Notes under the pieces: model-generated | The model's input: only the letters and a program-made list of their open reading frames with translations | Told to the model about the DNA's origin: nothing | The model's database searches: none | Program-made: the position numbers and the translations under genes | Assembly (NCBI GenBank): GCA_965644315.1 | Contig: CBFFRQ010000029.1 | Coordinates: forward strand, 1-64,000 | Length of the DNA: 64,000 nt | From: Caecitellus pseudoparvulus | Lineage: Eukaryota > Bigyra: Bicosoecida | Direction of reading: 5' to 3' | Shown: positions 18,848-29,200 of the stretch, one piece after another | How the letters are laid out: each line of letters starts with the position of its first letter | Position numbering within the stretch: position 1 is the first letter of the stretch

Positions 18848-20935
18848 ATGGATGAGATTTTCGGCGCGTCACAGGACCAGACCCCGACGGCTGGTCACGA
18901 TGGCCCGGCACCTGGGCAGAGCATGCCTGCGTGGCTCGCCTTGGCCAGCATGGACGGCTGCAGCATCGCTGAGATTTGCGGCGAAGTGGCGGCCAACCGG
19001 CTGGCGCTCGCGCAGGAGCTCAAGGCCTGCCATGGACGCATCGACGCCGCCACGGCCGCATATGCACACGTGGAAAGCGTACATTCCAGTATTCTTTCCT
19101 TGTTGAGCGAAGCGCTGGAGCCTGTGGGCGCCGCTGCGGGACCGTGGCCTGAGACAGCGCCCGTTGTCGACGGCGAGGACCAGCACTGGGCGGCCCTGAG
19201 CGAAGCCTGGGCAGGCAAGGACGGCCTGCTGAAAGAAGCCTGTGCCATGTGCGTGTCCTGTCTCCCGGCCCCCGCAGGGACGGGCGCCGTCGTGGCGCCA
19301 GGGCAGTGGGATGCTGTGGCCGCGTCCGCTGCCTTGCTTTCGACAGCGCTGCTCCGCTGCGACGGCAATTGGCTGCTGCTGAACACGGCAGTCACAGAGG
19401 CAGACGCCCTCATCACGCTGGCATCCCAGCGCAAACTGCTGCAGCCTGCCACGGTCGAGCACCTGGTGCCACTGGGCCGCCAGCTGCTCAGGGTGGGCAT
19501 GCTGCCAGTGACGTGGGCCCATGCACAGCTTGCCGCTGCTGGCTGCGACGCTGCTGACCCAGCAGCGGCGTTTCACGCCTATCAAGCCACTGGGGACGCG
19601 CAGGGTTGTCAGCGCGTGGCCCTGGACACTGCGCTGCTGCAGGCCCAAGTGGCTGAGGGCGCCGTGTCCCGCACTGCGTATTTCGCGTGGCGCAGCTTGG
19701 CCCGCATGAGCCTGCTCTGCCCGGCGGCGTTCGGCGTGACACAGGAGCTGGGAGGCGCCCAGGCCGTCCCCGGCACCTCCCTCCTGGACCTGTGGATGGG
19801 GGCTGCTGGGGTGGCGCTGCAGGCTGACTGCCTGCCGTTTCAAGCTCCCCCCCAACACCCCCTTGGGCAGTTGCAGTGGCTGCCCCTGACGCTGCAGGCT
19901 GCTCTGCAGCAGTCTGCTCGGCCCTGGTTCCAACGCGCGTTTGGGGCGGCAGGCCCGGCACATGAACTGCCCCGGGCCACGCAGCAGGCAGCGCTGCGGC
20001 ACATGCTGGGAGAGGAGGGCCCCCTGCCCGTGCAAGCCGTGCTGGCGGTAGCCTTCACCTCCTCCGCGCCTGCTGACACCAAGGAAGCGCGCTGGGTCAT
20101 GCAGCGCATGGAGCATGTGCAGGGCAGCCTGCTGGCGTCAGCTGCAGGCAGGGCCCTCGTGCGCGATTGGCTGGCACGCGTCGCTGGCGCTGCTGGGCAG
20201 CAGGCCGCCCTGCGCCTCGTGGCCCACGCCGCCTCCCAGCGTCAGCTGCACCTTGCGGTGCTGTGCCGCCCCCTGCTCGTGGAGCAGATCCAGGGACCCA
20301 CCCTGGCGCCCCCTGTGCTGGGCTGCGTGCAGGGGCTGCTTGAGACGGCGGCTGGGGCATCACAGCATGCCGGCGCTGCCTTGCTTCTCTGGGCTGCAGC
20401 GTTGCTCCGGGCACCCACCCTCGTTTGCACCATGCTGCGTGGGCATGCAGGCTTGGCCTTGGTCGCGTTTGCCAGTGGCGCGTCGAAGCCGGACACCGGC
20501 CCCCCGCTGCCAGTGCTCGCGGCCATTCTGCACGCCGTGCCGTGGGCAGCACTGTCCAAGGCACCGCCCCCACGCCACGCCGACGCACTGTGCAAGCTGT
20601 TGAATGGGCTCATGGCACGGGCCGTGCAGCGCCTACCGACGGCTCCGCCCGCCCAACGGCGCAGTTTAGCGCTCCTCCTCACCGCCTGTCTGCGGGCTGG
20701 CAGGGCACTGGCCAGCGCAGAGCAGTGGCAAGTCCTGGAGACGGCACAGCCAGCAGCGCTCGAGGCGGCCACCAAGGCCGCAGCCAGCCTGCCTCGTGCC
20801 ACCCACCCAGACCTCCTATCTGCCGCAGTGCATTCCCATCTCCAGGCCGCCTTGAAGGGCGGCCAAGCGGCCCGGCCAGCCGAGGCACACCTGGGCGACC
20901 CCATGGCTCAAGTGCTGTGGAGCAGCAGCACCTAG
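18848..20935 (+). CDS. Hypothetical helical protein, unrecognised
   Basis: This is an uninterrupted 695-aa ORF with the strong Ala/Leu bias of its neighbours. The N-terminal 90 residues look like a long amphipathic helix (MPAWLALASMDGCSIAEICG, VAANRLALAQELKACHGRID) of the kind found in tethering-complex subunits. The remainder is predicted all-helical, with repeated Leu/Ala helices, Trp and Cys, and no recognisable catalytic motif. No signal peptide or clear transmembrane segment is seen. An intron-like 29-nt string (19249-19277) is present but would be too short and shift the frame. The stop codon overlaps that of the convergent esterase gene (shared CTAG, 20932-20935). A vesicle-tethering role is a guess from N-terminal character only. 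Confidence 0.65.
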   Translation: MDEIFGASQDQTPTAGHDGPAPGQSMPAWLALASMDGCSIAEICGEVAANRLALAQELKACHGRIDAATAAYAHVESVHSSILSLLSEALEPVGAAAGPWPETAPVVDGEDQHWAALSEAWAGKDGLLKEACAMCVSCLPAPAGTGAVVAPGQWDAVAASAALLSTALLRCDGNWLLLNTAVTEADALITLASQRKLLQPATVEHLVPLGRQLLRVGMLPVTWAHAQLAAAGCDAADPAAAFHAYQATGDAQGCQRVALDTALLQAQVAEGAVSRTAYFAWRSLARMSLLCPAAFGVTQELGGAQAVPGTSLLDLWMGAAGVALQADCLPFQAPPQHPLGQLQWLPLTLQAALQQSARPWFQRAFGAAGPAHELPRATQQAALRHMLGEEGPLPVQAVLAVAFTSSAPADTKEARWVMQRMEHVQGSLLASAAGRALVRDWLARVAGAAGQQAALRLVAHAASQRQLHLAVLCRPLLVEQIQGPTLAPPVLGCVQGLLETAAGASQHAGAALLLWAAALLRAPTLVCTMLRGHAGLALVAFASGASKPDTGPPLPVLAAILHAVPWAALSKAPPPRHADALCKLLNGLMARAVQRLPTAPPAQRRSLALLLTACLRAGRALASAEQWQVLETAQPAALEAATKAAASLPRATHPDLLSAAVHSHLQAALKGGQAARPAEAHLGDPMAQVLWSSST

Positions 20936-23043
20936 CGTCCGCGGGAACGAGCCCTGGTGCCTGCCCCCCCGCCTGGCGGCTTCCAGCCGGGGTCCACAGC
21001 CTTCCAAGCGGGTACAAGATTGCCAGGACGCCACAGTTGGAAGGTGGCCTGGTCCCACCCAGGCTGCCCAGCATGGGCCTCCTGGTGTGCCTTGATGAAC
21101 TGCCACACGGCTGTGCTGGCAGGGTCCGATGGGGGAGGGAGGTCGGTGGCGCCCTGCTCCGGCACGAGGCTGGCGGGGTCGCGGTCTTGGTACCTGGATG
21201 GCGGCTTGGCAGCCAAGTCGTCGAAGAAGGCGCACATGATGTCCACACCCCAGCCCAGGCCCAGGCGGGGCGGCACGCTGCCCACATTGCCGTCCTCCAG
21301 GCGCATGACGTTGTTGGCCAGGACGGCGTAGTCGATGAAGTTGTTGTGCAGGTAGTGGGTGGAGTACACGCCCGCCGTGGCAGGGTGCACGCCAGCGGTG
21401 TACCGCGTCCCGTCAGGGAAGGCACCGTTGGCGAGGGAGCCCTTCACCACGGGCGGCACCAGGGGCTGGGCGTAGAAGTCCACTGCGCTCTGCATGCCGA
21501 ACGTGGAGACGGAGGCCTCCACCCAGTCGTCGGTGGGCTTGACGTCGGCGAAGAGGCGCCCCGCAGTCTGCCGGTCGCCGCCCACCATCATCTGCATCTC
21601 GGCCAGCCCGTTGCGGAACTGCTCGTCGCGCTGGATGCCGGAGAAGTCCTTCGTGGCCACGAGGAGGAAGGGCGCCCCCGCCATGCCCCGCACCGTCACA
21701 GTGGGGGTCATGGAGAACATCCAGCTGTCGAACGACACCACCCCGCGCAGGGGTGCTCGGGGGGCAGCCGTCGCGTGGCGTGCCACCCTCGCCCGGATGG
21801 CGGCCGTGGCCTTCACGGGGTTCTTGGAGCCCACGGAGGCGTCGGGGTCTGCGATGTCAGAGGGCAGGACCGGGTCCAGAGCGAACTCGTGGGAGGCCAG
21901 GGCCATGGTTGTCGCTGCGCCGAACGAGTGGCCGCCAGCAAACACCTGGTGGATGTCGCCGTGCTGAGTCAGCATGCTGCGCAGGCGGGGGAGGAGGGGG
22001 TCTTCGCCCTGGCGGGCCAAGGCAAGCGCACCACCCGACCCCCCCGCACACGCCTGCACCAACTGCAGCAGCACAGTGCACTCGTTCACGCGGCGCAGCA
22101 GCTGCGGGTACCGCACGCTGTACTGGAAATGGAAGTCCTTCATCTGGGCTGGCGTCAGCTCAGTGAACCACTTGCCTGGCCCGGAGCTGGAGGGCTGTGT
22201 GTAAGGTGCGGAGCCGTCGCCGTGCTCAGGCACCAGCACGATGTACCCCAGAGACGCCATGTGGCTGGTGACCAGCGTGTACACGTCTGGGCACCCAGCC
22301 AGGCCATGTGACCAGATGAGCACGGGGTGCTTGCCCCCTGAGGGCAGGCGTGCCACCGGGGCGGTCGGGTCCAGGCGGAGGGCGGCGCCTGTCGGGCTGG
22401 CGTTCAGGGCGTTGAACAGAGTGGACGTCGTGGGGGACTGGATGAAGCGAGACAGTCCTTTGCCTGCCTTGTCTCCCCAGTAGAAGTACCTGCGCATGGC
22501 ATGGGGTGTGTGTGTGTGCGGGCTGCGGGGTGTGCTGCTGCTGTTGACGAGGGCAACGCACCGAGGAGCACAGGCGGCGCTGGTGTACGCGTCTGTGGGC
22601 CACAGCACCCGCAGTCGGAAGGAGATGCCACCAGGACCAGCAACGTAGGTGTTCATGCAGGCCACCTTGAAGGGCCCGGGGGGCGCCGGCACTGGCTGCA
22701 CAGGGTACCACAAGGCGGCCGCCACGGCGAGCAGCGCACCCAGGATGCCAAGCAGCCTCATGCAGCCGAGGGCCAGGAGCACGTCAGGGGGAGTGGTGGA
22801 AAAAAGCGCGTTGGATAGCAGGTATGCGCCAAGGAACACAGATGGCAGCAGAAGGGGCCACACCTGGAAGCGCCAGTACCCAGCGAAGGTTGCGACACAG
22901 GCCGCCGCGGCCACCACGGCGGCACCGAGACCGAAGTTGGCGGGGTCCCACAGCCCTGCACAGCACGCAGCCAGCCAGACCCAGGCCAAGGCGTTTGGGG
23001 GGCTTAGAAAGTGCGGTGGTTGCCACCGCACAGTGCACGTCAT
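20932..23043 (-). CDS. PAF-acetylhydrolase-like (PLA2 group VII family) membrane-anchored esterase
   Basis: Proposed exons on the minus strand are 23043-22562 and 22489-20932 (679 aa). The 72-nt intron (GTGCGT...GCGCAG) is frame-neutral and stop-free, so an unspliced 703-aa form is also readable. The catalytic half matches PAF-acetylhydrolases: PVLIWSHGLAGCPDVYTLV, YIVLVPEHGDGSAP, the nucleophile elbow GGHSFGAATTMALA (GxSxG) and GVVSFDSWMFSM, where the Asp of the triad lies. The family removes short acyl chains from platelet-activating-factor-like or oxidised phospholipids. The N-terminal 130 residues hold three or four hydrophobic segments (for example LAWVWLAACCAGL, WPLLLPSVFLGAYLLSNALF, LLGILGALLAVAAALW), so the enzyme should be membrane-integral. 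The chosen Met (23041-23043) precedes the first membrane segment; the frame is open to 23175. Confidence 0.85.
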   Translation of the reverse strand: MTCTVRWQPPHFLSPPNALAWVWLAACCAGLWDPANFGLGAAVVAAAACVATFAGYWRFQVWPLLLPSVFLGAYLLSNALFSTTPPDVLLALGCMRLLGILGALLAVAAALWYPVQPVPAPPGPFKVACMNTYVAGPGGISFRLRVLWPTDAYTSAACAPRCVALVNSSSTPRSPHTHTPHAMRRYFYWGDKAGKGLSRFIQSPTTSTLFNALNASPTGAALRLDPTAPVARLPSGGKHPVLIWSHGLAGCPDVYTLVTSHMASLGYIVLVPEHGDGSAPYTQPSSSGPGKWFTELTPAQMKDFHFQYSVRYPQLLRRVNECTVLLQLVQACAGGSGGALALARQGEDPLLPRLRSMLTQHGDIHQVFAGGHSFGAATTMALASHEFALDPVLPSDIADPDASVGSKNPVKATAAIRARVARHATAAPRAPLRGVVSFDSWMFSMTPTVTVRGMAGAPFLLVATKDFSGIQRDEQFRNGLAEMQMMVGGDRQTAGRLFADVKPTDDWVEASVSTFGMQSAVDFYAQPLVPPVVKGSLANGAFPDGTRYTAGVHPATAGVYSTHYLHNNFIDYAVLANNVMRLEDGNVGSVPPRLGLGWGVDIMCAFFDDLAAKPPSRYQDRDPASLVPEQGATDLPPPSDPASTAVWQFIKAHQEAHAGQPGWDQATFQLWRPGNLVPAWKAVDPGWKPPGGGAGTRARSRGR

Positions 23044-23222
23044 GGCGTGCCTGCTCGCCGTTGGCGTCGAAAGTGTGAGCAGTCGCCGCGACGCGGTCAA
23101 CGCGCGAAGCTCGCGTGGCAATGCACTGTGCGTCGTCTGCTGCGCGGTGAAGGCACGAGAGTATGAAATGCACACATGATTCAGAAATTGCTTGAATTTG
23201 CACGTGCATTGGGTTTGGCGAT

Positions 23223-26200
23223 CTACTTGTGCGAGGCAGCAGCAGCGCGCGCCTTGCGGTCAGCGCCTTCCAGCCGCCGCATGGCGGAGGACACCGTCTC
23301 ATGAGTCGCCGCGTGGGGCTGCGGGACGCTGCGTGCAGAGGAACTCTTCGTGACGGCTCGCTTCACTGTGCGCCCCGACCGCACCAGCCCACGGGCCGAG
23401 CCCCCGGTGCCAGCAGGCGGGGAGCTAAAAGGGGGTGGTCCGCCAGCAGGCGCTGTGGGTTTCCGCGCGGGGGATGTCGGCACTGCCTGCGCCTGCTGCG
23501 CCGCCTTGGAGGGCTGCGGACGACGCACAGGCACCTGTGCGACAGCTGCCCCGCCTTCTGCACCGGCGCCGTCCAGGGGCACGGGCGCCTGCTCGGTGCC
23601 AGGGCTGGGCGGCAGTTCGAAGCTGCTGCCAGGGTTGCCGCCTCCTGACCGGGAGCCTGCGCGGCTGGAGCGGCCGCTGGGCGTCTTGCCGCCCCTGCCG
23701 TGCACGGCACTCGTCTCCATCTCCGTGAAGGCGATGCCCGTGGCGGGCAGCACGGCCGCCACCAGCACATGCGCCACCCCCACAGTGACAAGGGCGGAAG
23801 CGGCGGCGCTGGCGGACACGCCCTGTGCCACGGCCTGCATGGGGGGGATCTGCCCCGTCAAGGAGTCAAAGGCCCGCGGCGCCCCGGCCTCCAGCTCCGA
23901 GGCAGCCACGAGGTGCCCGGAGCTGGTCTGCGTCAGTCGCCCCGCCTCCTGGTGCGCCATGGCAGCTTCCAGGCGTGCCCGGGCATGGGCAGCTGCCTGC
24001 TGCAGCAGGTCCCCTTGCAGCAGCGCCTTGAGCGGCTCCAGGTGCTCTGGGCTGGCTGGTGGCACGCCGATGCGCCGCACGAGCTCGGGCTCCATGGGCA
24101 GGAGGAAGGCCGTCTCCCACTTCAAGCTGCCCGGCCACACGTGTGCCGGGCGCTCCGACACGGCCATGTTGCTGAGGGGGCCAGACACGATGTCGGACCC
24201 GGCGGCGGACGCCATGGAGGCAGAGGTGCCGGAGGCCGCAGCCATGTTGGCGCTGGAGCCGAACCAGGAGCTGGCGTTGGCAGAGCGGCGGGAGCCGTGC
24301 TTGGAGCCCAACTCGGCGTCCAGACGAGCCTGCTCGGCGAGGCGCTCCTCCTCGGCACTGGTGTTGCACTCGGCTGCCTCGTCGCCTTCGTCCATGGTGG
24401 CGCCGAACACCTTGCGGCCCCACCCGTCCACCCACGCGGAGAAGTCGTCATCCGTCTGCTCTGCCCGCCGCTCGGGCGTGTAGTCCGTGTCATCCAGGCC
24501 CACGCCGTCAGGCACGACGTCCATGGCGATGGCCTGGGCGGCCGCTGCGGCGGAGTTGCTGCCCAGGGCGTACGCACTCTCGCCTCCCGAGTGCCCCACG
24601 ATGCGCGAGGTGAAGTCGGACAAGTTGCGCCCCGAGCGCTGCTCCTCAGCCACCGCTTCGGGACTGCTGCCCAGCGCCACGGCGACGGCTGCCGCCCGCC
24701 CGCGGTGGTAGGACACCTCCCGCCCCTCCTCCACAGCTGTGCGCAGCAGCACTGCCGCGACGGCAGAGGAGAGGTAGCTTGCTGAGCGGTGCCGCTTGCC
24801 ACGGCGCGCAGACACCGGCTCGTGGGCGGCGCCTGCCATGGCGGCGATGGAGTTGGCGGTGGAGGGGCGGCCCGACGCAGGCACGGACCCGGGCGACAGC
24901 AGCCCTGCAGGGGACGTGCCCAGGTCCCCCCCTCCCACGATGATGATGCGTTCGTCCGGCAGGTCGGCGGCACTGACGTCCTCTGGGGCCAGCTTGGGCC
25001 ACAGGGGCCCGCGGCTGGCTCCGTAGGCGGAGATGTCAAAGTCCACCTGGGACCGCGCCGCGGCGTTGTGGTGGAAGATGTTGTTCAACTTGTACCCCGT
25101 GCTGGCCCGGCGAGCTGCCCGGCGCTTCTTGGTGGCGGCTTCGCTGTGGTGCACGGAGGAGGGCGGTGCTTCGCTGCGCAGCGCGTCAGGCTTGCCGGCG
25201 GAGCTTGCTGGGCTGGCAGGGGACGCGCCTGCCGCAGGCAGGGCGCTCTCACTGCCCGCTGTGCTGAGGACGGAGATGTCCACACTGGCAGTGTGGTTGG
25301 GGTCGGGCGGGGCCAGCGTGTGCAAGAGCTGGTCCGGCACCGCCACCAGCAGGGCGTCCAGAGCCTCAGGCGTCACGGCGTATCCCAGCGGTGTGGCGGA
25401 GGCGGCCAGCAGGGATGCTTCCTCCACCTGGAAGGCGTGGTCGCCCAGAAGGTGCCCGCTGCCGCCCAGGCTGCTGGTCTTGCGAGCGGAGGACTCCTTC
25501 ACGTGCAAGATGTGCGCTTCCAAGGCGCTGGGGCTGTAGAAGGCGGGGTACCGCATGAAGCCGACGGCGCCGAACAGCAACGGGGGCCCCGGCTCCGCCT
25601 CCTCCTCTGCTTGGCCAGTGAGCCCCACCACCATGGCGGCATCGTCGGCGTCGGGGGCGGTGTCGGCGCTTGCTGCAGCGCCCTGGGCAGCCTCGGAGGC
25701 CCCTGGCGGGACAAACGAGTCGCCGTGTGCCGCGGCAGCCTCCTCTGCCAAGACAGCCTCCCGGACACCAGACACCCACTGGGCCATGCGGCGCAGGGCA
25801 CTGGGGTGCGGCAGGTAGCTCACCCGCGTCTCCGCATCCAGCACGAGGGAGCCACCGGGGGGCGCAGGCACGGTGGCCTTTGTCACGGGCTGCGGCGGGG
25901 CCGGCGGGGCTGCCTGGCCATGCTTGGGCTCGGCCTCGCTCGTCTCGGGCGTGGGCAGTGCGGGCAGTGGGACGCCCAGCCAGGCACCCAGCGTGAAGTA
26001 CTTGCGCTTGCCGCGGGAGCGCTCGGGTGCGTCCCCTGCCATGGGCAGGAGGGAGGGCAGGTGCTCCGTGGGCACGCCCAGGGGGCGGTGCATCTCCCGC
26101 GCCCCCAGGCTGGCGATGGGCACGTCCTTCACCAGGGCGTTCACGGGGCGCGGCAGGCCCACGGCGACGTCCACCATCTCCGCCTCCTCCACATCCAACG

Positions 26201-29200
26201 CGTCCTCCATCAGCTCGGCGTCGCCGCGGCCGCCGCCCATCACCGCCACCAGCGCCGACACCGCTCCAGACTCCACCACATCCGCCGAGGAAGAGTCCGT
26301 CGCAGCAGCAGCGGCACCCGCCACGCCAGCGCTCTCCCCACTGCCACCTGAGCTGCGCCGGCCACCCCCCAGCGGCCCCGCGGATAGCATGGCCTCGCCC
26401 TCCTGCCCAGCAGCCAGGACTGCCGCAGACAGGCTGGCGTCCGCTTGCTGGGACACCATGGTGGACAGCTGCTTGCGCAGTTCAGGCTGGTCTGCCGCCG
26501 ACGCCGCCAGGGCCTGTGCCGTGATGTCCTTTCCAGTGGTGTCCTCCACAGAGTCGTCACGGGCGATGGCCAGCTCACACAGGCCACGGAGACAGGCGTG
26601 GCGCAGACGAGGGTCCACGCCAGCCATGTCAGACACGGCGATGAGGGCCGGCGCGGCGCCCGCCAGGATGAGGGCGGGGCGGGTGACTTGGTGGGTCGCC
26701 ATGGAGCACAGGACGCGGGCGGCGTGGGACAGCGTCTCCCCTGCCAGCCACGCCTCCCACACCGTCACGGCCCGGGCCGCGTCCTCCATCACCGCCGCCG
26801 TCTCGGGGTCCTCTGCCTCCTCTTCCCCAGCCGCCGACCCGTCCTTGTCTGCCGCAGAGGCGCCGTCAGACGCCGAGGCAGTGGCTGCTGCCGCAGCACG
26901 GGAAGCAGCCTTGGCCTCCGTCGCAGCCTCGTCCCGGGCCAGGGCACCTTCGATGCCACCCGCATCGTCCTCGAAGGAGTCTGTCCGGCTGGGCGTCGGG
27001 GCGTCGGCGTCCTTGCTCTCAGAGCCCTCCATCTCATCCTGCCCGTAGTCGTCCTCACTGTCCTCCTCCTCCTCCTCGTCCTCCTCCTCTGCCAACTTGC
27101 CGCCGGCGGCCTTGCCCCCCGTGGGGGCCGGCACAGACTGCCCCAGCGCAGCGGCCGCTGCGGCGATGGCGTACTCCTCATCATCCGCCAGTCCCCCCAG
27201 GCGGTATGTCAGGCGCTGGACGAGGGACACGAGGGGGGAGAGGAGGGACTCCTTGGCCGCCCGGGCACGGTGTGCCTCCGCCTCCATCTCTGCCGTGGCG
27301 GCGTGCAGGACGTCGTGGATGGAGAGGGCTCGCAGGGCCATGGCGGCACGGGTGATGGTGGCGGGTGGCACATGCTCAGCAGGCAGGTGCAGGACGCCCC
27401 GCAGCAGGGGCAGGACGCCAGACAGCACCAGGGCATGGGCGGCGTCTGACGCGGCAGACACGGCGTACTGCGCGACATCCATGGGCACGGGCTCCCCCGC
27501 TGGGCCACGCATGTCGTCATCTGGCGTCGGCAGCGCACACCGCACCACGACAGCCAGGATGCCGTCCAGCAGCAGCACTGCCGTCTCCAGACTGGACAGG
27601 CCGGCAGACACTTCCCCGCTGGCGTCGGGCAGCGCCAGCCCCACGGACTTGGCGGCTGCAGCGAGCAGCGGCGGCACCATGAAGCGCAGGGGCGCATGGG
27701 CCTTGACGTCGGGGCTGGCGGAGAGGCGGTGGATGTACTGCATGCAGCTGGAGGCGGCAGCCACCAGGAGGGCCATGAGGGGCGCGGAGCCGACGGGCAG
27801 GGAGGGCGGCGCCGTCAGGCCACAGGCCACGGCCGCCTCGCCCAGCTCCGTGCTGAGCAGCACCTCCCGCGTGTCGCCCCCTGCGCTGGCACACAAGTTC
27901 ACGACGGTGGTGATGGCAGCCTGCCCGACGTCCAGGGCCATGATGGCGCCGGGGGACGTGCCATTGGAGGCGTCCTTGGCAGCTGTGGAGGCAGCCCGCG
28001 CCACCAGGGCGATGCACGCCTCCACAGCACCCTCACTTACCAGGGCTGGGGCGGACCCTGCCATGAGGGACAGGTAGTGCAGCGCCGTCACGCAGGCAAA
28101 GGCGTCCGAGTCACTGCCGTCCACGGCCAGGGCGGTGAAGGCCTTCACACCGCCTGCCTTGACCACGGCGTGGGACATGCTGCGCCGCCCGACAGACCCC
28201 CATAGGAGGTTGATCAGGCCGGCAGCCGACTGCCGGCGCACGGGCATGGCGTGGTCATCTGAAGACGCCAGGCGCACGAACACGCCTGGGGCGCCCCCTG
28301 CCACCACCCGCTGCCGCAGACCCTCCGAGGGGGCGCAGGAGATGTTGTACAGCCCCGCGGCGCAAGAGAGCAGCAGGGAGCGGCGGTCGGAGACGGCTTT
28401 GGCGGTGTCTGCCGAGGGCGCCGTGTCGTCGCCCTCTGCCTCGGACGGCGCCACAGCGCGGGAGGCCAGCAGCACCAGGGCTTCCACGGCGCCCTCCGCC
28501 ACCAGGCGCTCCTCGGAGCCCTTCTCCCTGGACACTGCCGCCAGGACACCCGCGAAGAAGGCGCCCACGACGGGGTCCGTCGCGTGCCCCATGAGGCTGG
28601 GGTTGGTGCCGCCCAGGGTGATGCCGCCCGACGCAGAGCTGGGAGCGCCTGGCACCAGCTCCCCCTTCACCAGCAGTTCGTCCGCGGTGGGGGCCTGGGA
28701 GCGCAGGATGGAGGGGATGTCAGCGCCGACGGGGGGGGCCAGGAGGCGCTGCCCCACGACAGACGTGCCGTCCACACCCGCGTGGGAGGGGTCTGAGAAC
28801 AGCATGGCGTGGGGTTGCCATGTGGAGTCCACCTCCAAGCCTGCCCGACTGGCCGCATCCATGCCCTGCATCGCGATCAGCGTGCTCAGCATGCTGCCGC
28901 TGGGCGCCAGGATGGTGCTCTCGCTGTCAGCGCCACCCTGTCCCAGCCGTGCCGTGCCAGCAGCCCGGGCGGCGGGGTCCGCCTCGGACCCCTGCGTCAG
29001 CACCGAGATGACGGAGCGCAGGCCACCCTCCCGCACCAACAGCCCCTGCGCGTCCACGTCGTGGGCGAGGCGGTACAGGGTGATGGCGCAGGCGCGCTGG
29101 GTGCGGACGTCGGGGGACAGGGACAGCTTCTGCAGGGCCCAGATGACGCCCTGGTGCAGCACCGCCAGGCGCACCATGGGGGAGGCCATGAGGTTGTGCA

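Noticed and set aside
19249-19277. GTGCGT...GCAG string inside the orphan ORF as an intron
   Set aside because: It is only 29 nt, removing it would shift an otherwise intact frame, and it is far shorter than the 63-nt and longer introns elsewhere.
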